Below are positions 26,058 to 37,899 of a stretch of DNA of 64,000 nt, in pieces. Position 1 is the stretch's first letter. Every line of letters begins with the position of its first letter. Source of the DNA: Cacajao melanocephalus (Eukaryota; Chordata; Mammalia; Primates; Pitheciidae). The stretch is taken from contig CAUYLG010059039.1 of assembly GCA_963573385.1 (NCBI GenBank), positions 1 to 64,000 on the forward strand. Reading direction: 5' to 3'. The position numbers and the translations under genes are program-made. The notes beneath the pieces were generated by a model, which was not told where the DNA came from, ran no database searches, and saw nothing but the letters and a program-made list of their open reading frames with translations.

Positions 26058-26219
26058 CTTGGTAATGTCTGTGATGGTATGGAACCACTAGGTGGGGAAC
26101 TAGCATCAATATCATCAACAGGAGAAGTGCAAACAGGTTTACTTGAGGCAAATTCCAATGCATACTGAAGAACATCTACCAAGGGGAATCGTTTGGGACC
26201 GGAACCATAGCTTAAATAT
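26058..26219 (-). CDS. USP25: USP25 exon, residues 435-489 (probable exon 13)
   Basis: 162 bp, acceptor gatcgacag, donor AG|gtaaaa. It encodes [38 protein letters not shown] and [16 protein letters not shown] short ordered helix ([11 protein letters not shown]) is followed by a Ser/Pro-rich flexible stretch in the inserted domain, where the autoinhibitory segment of the tetramer lies. Codon-split phase is 2+1 at both ends, so the exon is length-symmetric (54 codons). Confidence 0.95.
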
Positions 26220-27350
26220 CTGTCGATCATAAAATGTACAAATGCTTTTATTTCTGTATACAGCATATTTGGGTTTTTATTAATTATTATTATAAAACAT
26301 GATAACTTGAATAAAACTTCCTCAGCAAAATTAATTTGCTTTAAAATGAAGACGATAAAACTGAATATATATTTAAGGAAAACACAGTAAATGTTCTCCA
26401 AAGACAGGAAACCAAGGCTGATTGAGACTGAATGTAAGTATATACTGCCACAATTTGTAAATGATGTTCTAAATTGTAACTCAATAGGAAGATGAAAACT
26501 GATATCTCCCGAGACTGTTTTTATTTTTAGATCTGGCATCTGGTCTCATTATGAAGACAGTGACATATACTATCCTCCTATCTTTTACCACTAATCATTT
26601 TTCAATATAATTACTGGTACTTAAGAATAAAAATCATTAAAATATGATATATTATTTGATACAAAAGTTTTTACACTACTAACTTGAAAATTCCTAAAAT
26701 AGGGGAATACAGAGTACAGCAGGGGTTGCAAACTAAAATGACTTAAGTGACATTTCAGCCTTTAAACTTCTGTCTGGCCTGTAACATTTCTCATTCTAGA
26801 TTCTGACTTCTTTTAGAAATAATCCAAATCACCAGACGACAGTGAGGGTACACTCATACACGGCACCATCCACTGGTATGGAATGGCATTCATTTCCTGC
26901 AACACAGATTGGTCTCTAGGCTCCCCGCACATACCATTTTACACCTGACAATTTCTTCCTTTATGAAGTTGTTGAGAAGGCCTGGTAGGCAGCTGAGTTT
27001 GTATCCTGTTTTAAGGAGAAAAACTCAGGTACCATTCATTTCAATGGAAATCTCAAGAGTAATCTTTAGTTTCATGCAAAAAGGTCAAAACTATATTCAT
27101 TTAACTTTGTATCTATTTTTACCAGTTCAAACATTACCTGTTGACAATGAAATATTTAATTTTAACCACTAGAATAATTTTTTAAAGTCAATTATAGATT
27201 TTTAGTTTCAAATAAAACTCAAAACTATTCAAACAATATTATCTACTCCTAAAATTATAAATCACTAAAAGCAAATTTATAATTAAAAATCTAGTCACCA
27301 AATACATGGTTTTTGATAATTATCTCCTAACTTCATAAAAGTTAAAATAC
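26220..27350 (-). other. USP25: USP25 intron between exons 12 and 13
   Basis: 1.1 kb. A relatively GC-balanced part at about 26715-26960 looks like a degraded dispersed repeat of unknown family. The remainder is AT-rich and empty. Confidence 0.7.
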
Positions 27351-27446
27351 CTTTCTAGCCTTTGTTGTAACACTGTGAGGTAATCTTTCAGTCTCTTGAT
27401 CTCTTCCCTCTTAATTCTCGTTATTTCTCTGTTTCTGTGCATGTAT
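27351..27446 (-). CDS. USP25: USP25 exon, residues 403-435, inserted-domain helix (probable exon 12)
   Basis: 96 bp, acceptor ttctgatag, donor AG|gtattt. It encodes [20 protein letters not shown] followed by [11 protein letters not shown], one long charged amphipathic helix. This opens the USP25/USP28 catalytic-domain inserted domain (UCID) that dimerises the enzyme and, in USP25, supports the autoinhibited tetramer. Both boundaries split codons 2+1. An Alu lies only 58 bp upstream in transcript sense (from 27504). Confidence 0.95.
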
Positions 27447-28119
27447 CTATCAGAAAAAGGCAATCATTAGCATTTCCAAATATAATGCAAGTAGATACAA
27501 CATGGCCAGGCGCGGTGGCTCGCACCTGTAATCCTAGCACTTTGGGAGGCCAAGGCGGGCAGATCACCTGAGGTCAGGAGTTCAAGACCAGTCTGGCCAA
27601 CATGGTGAAACCCTGTCTCTACTAAAATACAAAAAGTAGCCGGGCATGACAGCAGGTGCCTGTAATCCCAGCTACTCAGGAAGCTGAGATGGGAGAATCA
27701 CTTGAACCCGAGAGACGGTGGTTGCAGTGAGCCAAGCCTGGGCAGCTTGAGCGAGACTCCATCTCAAAGGAAAAAAAAAGAAAGTAGATACAATATTAAG
27801 TGTAGCCATCACCACAAAAAATCAATTCATTCAAAATTGTGTAAGATATAAGGTAGATAATACAAAATGGTATTTTTTTAAATTCTGATTTTTAAGATTA
27901 CAAAATTAATCTCACTTTTAAATTTCTTATAACACTATTCCCAACAACTATACTTTTCTAATACAAAGTAAACTTCATTTACCTTGACAAATGGTATTAG
28001 ACATTTTATGCAAAAATCAAAATTAATTTTAAGAAAATTACGCAGAATTTTCCTCCTAACAATATTTTCTCACTTACTAAACTGTTTTGAACTAAGTCAT
28101 GTAGTATACCAAACCATAC
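27447..28119 (-). other. USP25: USP25 intron between exons 11 and 12
   Basis: 0.67 kb, nearly half of it one Alu (27504-27781) with a clear 12-bp target-site duplication. Nothing else seen. Confidence 0.85.
27504..27781 (+). repeat. Alu SINE with 12-bp target-site duplication
   Basis: GGCCAGGCGCGGTGGCTCGC head; the right monomer lacks the stretch between GAGCCA and AGCCTGG. AAGTAGATACAA occurs at 27489-27500 and again at 27782-27793, a perfect duplication. It ends 58 bp from exon 12. Confidence 0.95.
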
Positions 28120-28247
28120 CTGTCCAAATATAAAACTTGGGGAAATTCTAATTTGTTGTGAATTTTTTCTGGTCTTCCCAATGCCTGATTAAATTCAAAT
28201 CTTGACAATTCAAATGTTAACACAGGTGGTAATTCAGTAAACCAATG
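28120..28247 (-). CDS. USP25: USP25 exon, residues 361-403 (probable exon 11)
   Basis: 128 bp, acceptor tttcctttcag, donor AG|gtatgg. It encodes [37 protein letters not shown] and VLYLD, with the final Arg codon split 2+1. [14 protein letters not shown] is the conserved USP strand preceding the point where the USP25/28 inserted domain leaves the palm. It is separated from exon 10 by a 5.2 kb intron. Confidence 0.95.
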
Positions 28248-30789
28248 CTGAAAGGAAATAAAACAATAACAAAAACTTTAATATCACCTTTGTTTTCTTC
28301 ATTGCAATCTTAGGCATAGGATGTGGGCATTGACATTTGTATTCATATCACCACAATGCTGACCTGATCTGACAAGTAATTGGATACACAATTTAGTTAA
28401 AACTCAACCTCTTTCTAAAACTTTTCCACACCTCTTGAAAATTCCAAGAGTGGATATAATACATGATCGGTAAAAAAAGAAATCTCACAACTGTCCTTTG
28501 AAAATGATTCTTTCCATTAGAATATCTAGACTAAAGAAAAAGACACTGGTTAAAATCATGACTTAGTAGCTCAATTCTTCTGTCTTCGATAAGATGTTGA
28601 ATGGTACTTAACCAAAGCATCATAATCTCCTGTGACAAAGTAAATTGCAAGAGGTTGTACTCAAATTAAAAAAAAAAATTACATCATAAATCATCACAAC
28701 TCTCATACTAAAAATGAAAAAATGGTGTTTTCCTGTTTTAACTTTAGCTCATCTGCTGGATTTTATATTAACCTATGAAAAAGACATATGGCTAACAAAA
28801 AGTTAATACTTGGAGTAATTTATTTAAAATCTTTCACAATAACTAGCGTTTAAAGAACTGAATGCCTCATTGTTATGAGCCAAATTATGATAATGAGTGT
28901 AGCTCTAATTTCCTTCCCCTAACCCCAACTCCTAATCCCCATTTTGGCAACTGTTTAAGCATGAAATTCAACGTTTTTAAAAGAAAATTATTTTCATATA
29001 CAACCTCAAGTTATACATAAACATATGTATTTAAAGAGAAAGAAAAGGTAACAAACTTGTAAATCAACAGATAACAGACGTATAAAATATTTATGAAATG
29101 TTTATATTATAAAATGTGCAATATGCGAAACTGCTGCATACTCTATTGTGTGTGATAATTTCAAGTGCCATGAAATGCCACCACACATCTGTCAATAAGT
29201 TAAGAGTATACTAAATTTAAATTTGAACATCTAAAAAAGCAAGAATGGCACACACCTGGCAAACTGAATTTGACGAAGATCTGGAAAGTTGCTACTTTTC
29301 TCTAAAGCAAATTAAAGCAAATGGTATTTAATACTATTTCTCTCTCAAAATGCTAATGATTACTTGAATTGAGATTTCCTGAGTTGGATGTTTATCTTTT
29401 ACTGAAAGCTAAGGTTTAAGGAATTTGTTTTATATGGATAATACCTGAAATGGATTAAATAAAGTTATGAAAAATATCAGAAACATCTCAAGTTTTAAAA
29501 TCGGATGAGCAAAGTTTGCTTACTTATTTTGATCTCACATGGAACTGGTAAGAATTTTTGAGTTAGTTCTAATCCACATATAAAATTATTAAGAATTAAA
29601 ACATTACCCCAGACATATCACAAAGAACACTTTTGATTCTTTAGGATAATATTCTCTGTTCCATTTTATGATACTGTAACAAGAAAGTCGATTTCAAAAA
29701 CTATCACTTTCATATTTTACTGCAATACTTTAAATCTCACCATTAAAATTAAATAGTTACATATTTTAATTCATGGAAATCTACAATGGCCACAAGAAAT
29801 GAAATGACCTAAATTGGGGTGTACTTTTCTGTAGACCATGAAAAGTCCAGGAAATATAAATAGCTTCCATACCTTACAAAAGGATGTTCAAAAATGTTAT
29901 GTAATATGTCTCTGTTATGAATGCATTTTCCTCTATCAGCGATGGCAGGTTTTTCCTACTACAAGAGTGGAAGGATTTCACTTTCTCATTCTAAAGCTGA
30001 TGGGGACAAGATGAGATAACCAGACATTCTGTAAATTCATGTTTTAAAATATTAATGGTATGTCTAGCTCTGCAATATTTGGATTGTAGTACAGCAGTAC
30101 ATAATTTGAATTTTAAATAATATAAAACATGAGAAATTTTTCTTTAAAAAAATCTTATTTCCATTCAACAAAAAACTATATTTACTTCTCTATAATCTAA
30201 CTAGTATGCCATGCTTGTGAGACAGAGGTCATTCTCTGTATCTCTAAACATATTATTATTTTACTATATAATGAAACTATAGGAGGAACAGATTTCTGCA
30301 GTTAGTGAATAAAGAACTTACACAAACAGTATTGGCAGCACAAGTGCTTCTAAATTCATCACAATTCTAGAAATCTCACCTGTTAACAAAAAAAGTTCCT
30401 AAAGAATATGTCATTTTTATGAGTTTTAATAGCTGGTTTTTCTATTAAAGTGTAGAAGATACCTTGCTTTTGAGAGGATTACACAAATGCAGAGATTAAA
30501 AAAAAAAAACGTAAAAAACACACCTATCATTTCAAATTCGCCACGGAATACCGCAGCAAGCTAGGATGTAAAGTATGCACAAGAAGCAAAAACTTTTCAT
30601 TCCAGTTCAAAACTTAGGCTCCAGTCATTTAATTGCCTTAACTCATTCGCCATTTTAAAAGATAAGTTCAGCGTATAACCTCTACAGATGTCTAATATGG
30701 TACATGTCAATATTGTTTCTCTAATTTTGCTTTTAAAGCTTTATATAAACTCCTTCTAGAACTTTAATATAACTTGGTACAAGTTTGTG

Positions 30790-31190
30790 AAGGGAAATTG
30801 GGCAGTACCAACACATCTAAATGAGTATGCCTGTGACCCAAAGATTTTACTTTTAACTATACCTCATTTCTAAGTACTCAAGGATATTGATAGCAAGACT
30901 TTCTTCAAAATAATTGTTTTTCTTCATTATTGCCTTACAGGAGAATTAAATCAATTTAATTTAATAAAAATAGACTACGTGACACTGCAGTTTTTAAAAA
31001 CACTGGCGTAAAGCTATACACTTGTTCATGATATACTGCTGAGTAAAAAATGCAACTCTCAGGGTAGTATGGACAGATGCAAATACTTATATGTGCATAT
31101 CAATAGTCTAAAAGAACACGCAGTACACATTGGTAGGAGTGAATACTCACACCACAAGTGAAGTATTACTACCTGAAATTTTTTTCCTCC
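30790..31190 (+). repeat. Possible old L1 3' end
   Basis: Resembles an L1M 3' region: TTGTTCATGATATACTGCTG, AGTAAAAAATGCAACTCTCA, GGGTAGTATGGACAGATGC. Degraded, assigned by pattern only. Confidence 0.5.
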
Positions 31191-32644
31191 AATAGACAAT
31201 CAAAAAATATTTCCATGTTTCCTGGAGAGTCTGACTCATCTACAAATTGCATACCATTTAATTAAAATTTAAAATGTACCATTTAAAAAAGATTTTGTAA
31301 GTAGTTATTTTGGATATAATCATTTTTAACTTATTCAGTTGTCTCTCAGTATATCAACCCCTAAATTTAAACTCTTATAGCCAATTGGCTGTTTTAACGT
31401 GGAAGACTGGGGGGTCTTCCTATATTACTTGGCCACAGCTATTTCAGCAAATGAAATGTTTTCTGGACCGAAATAAAATAAACAATTTTTAGTAAATTAA
31501 TAGAGTACAGAAAAAGCTACTGTTATCAGGGATTATGCCAATCTAGTAACAGCCTATAATGTTACTTACTGGTTTTTAGAGATTCAAGAATAGTTTTTCT
31601 GAAGGACACAGTAAGACTATAATTTAAATATGTTTTTTTTTAAAAGTCATATTATATTTTAGTCAGTGACAGTCTCTTAAACCAAGCTGAATTATTATTG
31701 AAACTATAGTCTCCAGCAAATTTATAAAGAAAACTGGTAATAGGAATCACCAGTAACCAAAGTTGCTACTGTGGAGATTGATTAGAAACTGATAAATATA
31801 GAGAAGATCACAAATTATTATATTCCCTAGGCTAAATGAGAAAAACCTAGGCAGAAAATTTATATTGCAGCATAGGGGCATTCAGAGTATAAAACCAATA
31901 AAAAGATGGGGAAAAAATATAAGATATTTTAAATAAACAATGAAATTTTGATTCCATGTAGAATAAACAATTTTTTAAAGCTGGGAATATGTGAGAAAGA
32001 TTATCTACCAATAAACCATAGTGTATTTCAGCTACTCTAACAATATAAAAATCATGCCATCCCTGCCCTCCTACCCCAATCATCCTTTTATTTAACAGCA
32101 AACATGAAATTTTAAGGAGCCTGCTTTCTTATCCCATTGTGGGATATTGTTAAAGTCACAGTCTTTAGAGACCTGTTTCCCAGTCAATAAAATAGCTGAA
32201 TTTAAACATTCTTATTTAGAGGTTTATAGCAGAATTAGTTGTGCAGCTCTTATGTCCATATACCACATCCCTCTCCTAGACTCTGCTTTGGTAACTCTGA
32301 AGTATGGTTATTCTCTACTGGGAATCACTGAAATAGATGATCCATGAAGTAGAGAGAAAGACTACTTCAAATACATCTCTTCCTCTTAACAAGAAAAGCA
32401 TATTTTTGTTTGTTTGTTTATGTGTGTAGGGGAAGAGAAAAACATGAGTGTGCACCTGAAACAGGAAAGGGTTAACTTAATTGCATCTTTAAGAAAAAAA
32501 TTAAAATTTAGATAAAAGCAATATATTCTGAAAAACACAAGAACAAAGTCTTTTAGATAAACACAGAAACATCTTATCACTTAATATTTATTAAGCACCT
32601 ATTCAGTATAAAGACCTCAGAAATTTGTTTGATAAGCACTAAGA

Positions 32645-32765
32645 CATTTCATTCATTCATTCAATAAATATTATGTATGCATTTACTATACTACCACTAG
32701 GGGTATAGTAGTGACTAACACAGATAAAGACCCCTACCCTCATTCATGGAGCTTAATAGCTAGAC
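32645..32765 (-). repeat. L2-like remnant
   Basis: CATTCATTCATTCAATAAAT, then TATAGTAGTGACTAACACAG and CCCTCATTCATGGAGCTTAA, the pattern of an antisense L2-class 3' end. Confidence 0.5.
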
Positions 32766-33467
32766 AACTACCAGCAATTGCTTAACAACGACTGATTGGG
32801 CAGCACATGATATGTCCTTTGCTTACTGTTCAATGCCAAGACTCCCTGACAGATAAATGCATGGATGAATGGCTACACAGATGCAGCTACAGAGATGGAT
32901 AAAGAAAGAGAGATGGATGGAAAGAAAGAAACTAGTGGAGGTAGACATGTAAGTTAACAATATTTCATAAAAATTATTTCTTCTTTGAGAAGGGAAGTTC
33001 TTTCATCTGACCTTATCCAATCACACAGCAATTTTACAAAAAAAAAGGAATCTGGGCAGCCTGAACAAATTTCAATAATATTTGATATCAGTAACATATA
33101 TCTGTTTCAAAGTCCACTGTAATATCAGGATTTTTCTTCTTTATATCCAGGAACCAGCTTGTTGCTAATGGTGGGTACCTTGATTAAAAGGTACCTTGAC
33201 AGAAAGGTCTAAAAAGACTGAACAATGTCCAAGAAAGATTTTTAACCAAAATTCTGAGGTATATTATTAAATTAGAATTTAACATAGATCATAGGCCATA
33301 TTGACTGGGCAGGTTTCCCGAATGTCTAAATTACCAATTAAACCCAAACATACTGAGTATTCTCTCTCAATTATTAAGTAGCTATACAATTAGAACCTTC
33401 AATTGTGCTTCTGATATTGTAAGAAAGACCTAGGGAAGAAAGGGGACAATGAAAACATTAAACTCAC

Positions 33468-33616
33468 CTCTTGGCCTGATTTTCCTGAATTCTCTGAATG
33501 TAAAGATTCAATTTCTCCTTCAATCATTGCAGCTTCTAGACACTCATGCAGATCTTTGAATCCATTGACCTGAAGTGGGTACTGGCCAAACATTTCAGTG
33601 TTTTCAAATTTTTTAC
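33468..33616 (-). CDS. USP25: USP25 exon, residues 311-360 (probable exon 10)
   Basis: 149 bp, acceptor cttcttatag, donor GAG|gtgagt. It encodes [20 protein letters not shown], then [16 protein letters not shown] and [13 protein letters not shown], ending in phase 0. This is the fingers/palm part of the USP fold. USP25 and USP28 lack the zinc-binding CxxC pairs of many USPs, and none are seen here. The intron just upstream of its acceptor (33619-33745) has a second, diverged copy inside the THE1 element 2.8 kb away. Confidence 0.95.
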
Positions 33617-33618
33617 CT

Positions 33619-33745
33619 ATAAGAAGGGAGAAAATTAATGATCCTCAATATGGCCTTCTGGTGACTAAAATTAGAGTTACATAAGGATTCTCACCTGAAT
33701 CTGAAAACTGTAACACTGACTGATTTTGTTCCTGAGAAGCGTTAG
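33619..33745. repeat. Intron segment beside exon 10, source copy of a local duplication
   Basis: About 127 bp directly upstream (transcript sense) of the exon 10 acceptor. Its partner is 36412-36529 within the THE1 element, in the same orientation. Shared runs include GATCCTCAATATGGCCTTCT against AATCCTCAATATGGCCTTCT, and CCTGAGAAG near the far end. The copy beside the exon is taken as the source because its partner sits inside an inserted element. Confidence 0.8.
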
Positions 33746-33844
33746 TGTAATTCCTGTTGGTTTACTTACATATGTGCAAATGTACATTCATACCCAGCCA
33801 TAGATATTACAAATCCACATGTAATATAGTATGTATATTTTTTT

Positions 33845-34250
33845 TCTTGCAAAAAGCATCTTCTAAGGTGTACTGAACACTGGGAATACATACAGCAGTG
33901 AACAAGAGAGATATGGTACCTGAGCTGGGAAAATTCTCAGCCTCATTTCAAAGACATTATATCCATTAACTGCACATATATTTATAAACAAATAATTATT
34001 ATAATTGTTACAAAAAGTTGTGATGAGACAGAGTGTTGTGAGATGTATAAAAATGAGAGCTAACCTAGTCTTAGCAGGTGGCAGGGAAAGCAGGGAAGAC
34101 TTCCATGGCAAAGGATATTTAAGCTCAAACTTGAATAGTAAGTGGGAGTTAGCAATGCCAGAGTGCTGGGGAACTATTGAGTATTCTTGGCCATGGAATA
34201 GCATGATGAAGACTTTAAGGCAGTAAAGAAGTTGCTAGGTTTAGGAACTA
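33845..34250 (-). repeat. Ancient dispersed repeat, L2-class by pattern
   Basis: GGGAATACATACAGCAGTGA and ATCTTACAAATAAATTATT-like AT-rich centre, then GGAAGACTTCCATGGCAAAG, a layout seen in old mammalian repeats. The family name is not certain. Confidence 0.35.
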
Positions 34251-34409
34251 ACAGAAGGTTAGTGTAGCTTGGGGAACCAAGGGAGAGATCACAATGAAAA
34301 GTCAGGCAGGGAGTTAAAAATCTACAAGGTCTTGTGGTCCTATTAAGAAGCTTCTTCCCACCCGCCCCCCCACACCTGCCACCACATTCTGGTTATAATG
34401 CAATGTCAC

Positions 34410-34760
34410 TGATATGGTTTGGCTGTGTCCCCACCCAAATCTCATCTTGAACTGTAGCTCCCATAATCCTCTTGTGTTGTGGGAGGGATCCAGTGGGAGA
34501 TAACTGAATGATGAGGGTGGTTTCCCCCCTACTGTTCTCATGGTAGTGAATAAGCCTCATTTTATAAGGGGTTTCAAATTTTGCTTGGCTCTCATTCTCT
34601 TCTCTTGCCTGCTGCCATGTGAGACATGCCCTTCACCTTCTGCCATGATTGTGATACCTCCCCAGCCAGGTGAAACTGTGAATCCACTAATCCTCTTTCC
34701 TTTGTAAACAGCCCAGTCTCAGGTATGTTTTTATCAGCAGCATAAAAATGGAGTAATACA
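34410..34760 (+). mobile_element. THE1-type (MaLR) solo LTR
   Basis: 351 bp. Begins TGATATGGTTTGGCTGTGTC and ends CATAAAAATGGAGTAATACA, the typical THE1/MST LTR ends. Flanking pentamers GTCAC (34405-34409) and ATCAC (34761-34765) differ at one base, as expected for an old 5-bp target duplication. No internal region on either side, so it is a recombined solo LTR. Sense is opposite to USP25 and to the provirus at 35.8 kb. Confidence 0.9.
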
Positions 34761-35069
34761 ATCACTGAGCAGTTAAATCCAAGAATAACAAGCTCAGGTT
34801 TATGTCTCTGAAACACCTTTAAAGTCCCTGTGTGAAGTGAGCGGTCATCTGTTAAAAGGCTACTACAGAATCCAGCAAGAAATAAAGATACTGTGGATTA
34901 TAAAATACACAAAAGAGATAAAATTATATACACATACATTTATGCATATATACGAGGAGAAGCACCAACAGGACTTGACTGGCTGGTTTGTAAGATTAGT
35001 ATTCAGGGTAAGAGATAGGTAAGAAGGAAAATATCAAGAATGACAGAATTCTGGCATGAACAACTAGAT

Positions 35070-35378
35070 TATTATTATTTTACCTTATTTTATTTTTATG
35101 AGACAGTCTCTCGCTCTGTCGCCCAGGTTGGAGTGTGGCAGCACGACTCAGCTCACTGCAAACTCCACCTCCCAAGGTCCAGCAATTCTCCTGCCTCAGC
35201 CTCTCTAGCACCTGGGATTACAGCCCACCATCACACCCTGCTAATTTTCGTATTTTCCATAGAGACAGGGGTTTCACCATGTTGGCCAGGCTACTCTCAA
35301 ATTTCTGACCTCAAGTGATCCACCTGCCTCAGCCTACCAAAGTGCTGGGAATACAGGCATGAGCCACCATGCCTGGCT
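35070..35378 (-). repeat. Alu SINE, antisense orientation
   Basis: T-rich start (tail), TGAGACAGTCTCTCGCTCTG, CAGGTTGGAGTG, and the end GAGCCACCATGCCTGGC. A full dimer in USP25 sense orientation. Confidence 0.93.
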
Positions 35379-35842
35379 GATAATGTACTGAAAATGGCAC
35401 GACTTAAGTAAGAACAGAGGATTTCTTTTTCTTTAGTTTTGAGGTAGCAGTGGAAATCATTGGTTGAGTATGGCCCATGAGATTTCAATTTAAAAAGAGA
35501 CTTGAATATGATTCTATAACTAAGATTAATATTCTGAAATAAAGACTGAATTGCTGACTTATTGACAGCAGGAAATCAAGGCAGAAAATGAGATGCCTAG
35601 CGGATGGGACCGGAAGAAGAAATAGGCCTGACCAAAGTCCTAAGGGTCTGCTACCTTTATACGCAAAGAGAGACTATAAATACAACTTTGTTAGAAGTAC
35701 CCACAGAGTCAGGAAAAAAGCCACAAGAATATGGTGTTACAAAATTCAAAGTATGTTTTTAAGGAAAGAATAGGGAAAAGGAGGAAGAAGAGGTTAAGAG
35801 AATCATCAGCATTAATAACCGATAAGAATTCAATATGGAAAC

Positions 35843-36201
35843 TGTATGAGTCCCTTATCATGCTGCTGATAAAGACATATCCAAGACTGGGAAGAAAAAG
35901 AGGTTTTTTAATTGGACTTATGGTTCCACATGGCTAGGCAGGCCTCAGAATCTTGGCAGGAGGTGAAAGACCCTTCTTACATGGCAGCAGCAGCAAGAGA
36001 AGATGAGGAAGAAGCAAAAGCAGAAACCCATGATAAACCCATTAGATCCCGTGAGACTTATTCACTATCATGAGAACAGCATAGGAAAGACTGGCTCCAA
36101 TGATTCAATTACCTCCCCTTGGATCCCACCCACAATGTGGGAAACTCTGGGAGACACAATTCAAGTTGAGATTTAGATGGGGACACAGCCAAACCATATT
36201 A
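35843..36201 (-). repeat. THE1 provirus 3' LTR
   Basis: 359 bp. In plus orientation begins TGTATGAGTCCCTTATCATG and ends ACAGCCAAACCATATTA. Contains CTGCTGATAAAGACATATCC, shared with the other LTR. Confidence 0.9.
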
Positions 36202-36411
36202 TTCCACCCCAACCATATTATTGCACCCCTGGTCCCTCCAAATCTCATGTCCTCCCATTTCAAAACCAATCATGCCTTCCCAACAGTCCCCCACAGTCTT
36301 AGCTCATTTCGGCATTAACCCAAACGTCCACAACCCAAAGTCTCATCTGAGACAAGGTAAGTCCCTTCCACCTATGAGCCTGTAAAATCAAAAGCAAGCT
36401 AGTTACTTCCT

Positions 36412-36529
36412 ATAAGACAGAAAATTAATAATCCTCAATATGGCCTTCTGGCTACTAAAATTAAGATTATGTAAGGATTTTCACCTGAACGAGTCATTTT
36501 AACACTGATTTCATTCCTGAGAAGAGTTA
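36412..36529. repeat. Copy of USP25 intron sequence inserted in the THE1 internal region
   Basis: About 118 bp homologous to 33619-33745 (next to exon 10), same orientation, roughly 80 percent identical by eye with small indels. On both sides the sequence (AGCAAGCTAGTTACTTCC before, CTGGGGTACAGGTATTGAGT after) is typical THE1 internal sequence, so it interrupts the element. Confidence 0.8.
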
Positions 36530-37899
36530 CAACTGGGGTACAGGTATTGAGTGAATACAGCCATTCCAAATGGGAGAAACTGGACAAAACAAAGGGATTA
36601 CAGGATTACAGGGCCCATGCAAGTTCAAAATCCAGCAGGGCAGTCAAAATTTAAGGCTCCGCAAGGATCTCCTTTGATTCCAGGTCTCACATCCAGGTCA
36701 CATTGATGTAAGAGGTTCTATGGTCTTGGGCAGCTCCTCCCCTATGGCTTTGCAGGGTACAGCCTCCCTCCTTGCTGCTTTCACGGGTTGGCGTTGAGTG
36801 TCTGCAGCTTTTCCAGGTGCATAGTGCAAGCTATCGATTGATCTAACATTCTGGGGTCTGGAGGACAGTGTCCTTATTCTAGCAGCTCCACCAGGTGATG
36901 CCCCAGTAGGACCTGTGTGGGGGGGCTCCAACCCCCACACATTTCCCTTCTGTACTGCCCTAGTAGAGGTTTTCCATGAGGGCCCCGCCCCTGCAGCAAA
37001 CTTTTGGCTAGGCACCCAGACGTTTCCATACATCTTCTGAAATCTAGGTGGAGATTCCCAAACCTCAGTTCTTGACTTCTGTGCACCCACAGGGTCAACA
37101 CCATGTGGAAGATGCCAAGGTTTGGGGTTTGCACTCTCTGAAACCATGGCCCCTTCTAGCTATAGCTGGAGCAGCTGAGACACAGAGCACCAAGTTCCTA
37201 GGCTGCACACAACATGGGTACCGTGGGCCAACCCCACAAAACCATTTTTTCCTCCTAGGCTTCTTCTGGGTCTGTGATGGCAGGGACTGCCAGGAAGACC
37301 TATGACATGCCCAGAAGATATTTTCCCCACTGTCATGTAGATTAACATTTGGATCCTTGTTATTATGCAAATTCCTGCAGACAACTTGAATTTCTCCTCC
37401 AAAAAAAATGGGTTTTTCTTCTCTACTGTATCATCAGGCTGCAAATTTTCCAAAACTGATCTGTTTTCCTTTTAAAATGGAATGTTTTAACAGCACTCAA
37501 GTCACTTCTTGAATACTTTGCTGCTTAGAAATTTCTTCCACAGGATACCCTAAATCATCTCTCTTAAGTTCAAAGTTCCACAAATCTATAAGGCAGGGGC
37601 AAAATGCCACCAGTCTCTGCTAAAATATAATGAGAGTCACCTTTGCTCTAGTTCCCAACAAATTCCTCATCTCTATCTGAGACTACCTCAGTCTGGACTT
37701 TATTGTTCACATCATTATCAGCATTTTTGTCAAAGCCATTCGACAAATCTCGAAGAGATTCCAAACTTTCCCACAATTTCCTGTCTTCTTCTGAGCCCTC
37801 CAACTTGTTCCAACCTCTGCCTGTTACCCAGTTCGAAAGTTGCTTCCACATTTTTGGGTATCTTTACAGCAATGCCCCACTCTGCTGGACCCAATTTAC

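Larger units (their letters stand above)
28248..33467 (-). other. USP25: USP25 intron between exons 10 and 11 (5.2 kb)
   Basis: Unusually free of Alus. A possible old L1 3' end (about 30790-31190) and an L2-like remnant (about 32645-32765) are the only repeats I can suggest. 28250-30780, 31200-32640 and 32770-33460 show nothing recognisable. Confidence 0.75.

Noticed and set aside
36698..37453. Several 85-150 codon minus-strand frames
   Set aside because: They overlap each other inside the THE1 internal region and are accidental frames of the degraded element, not intact retroviral proteins.
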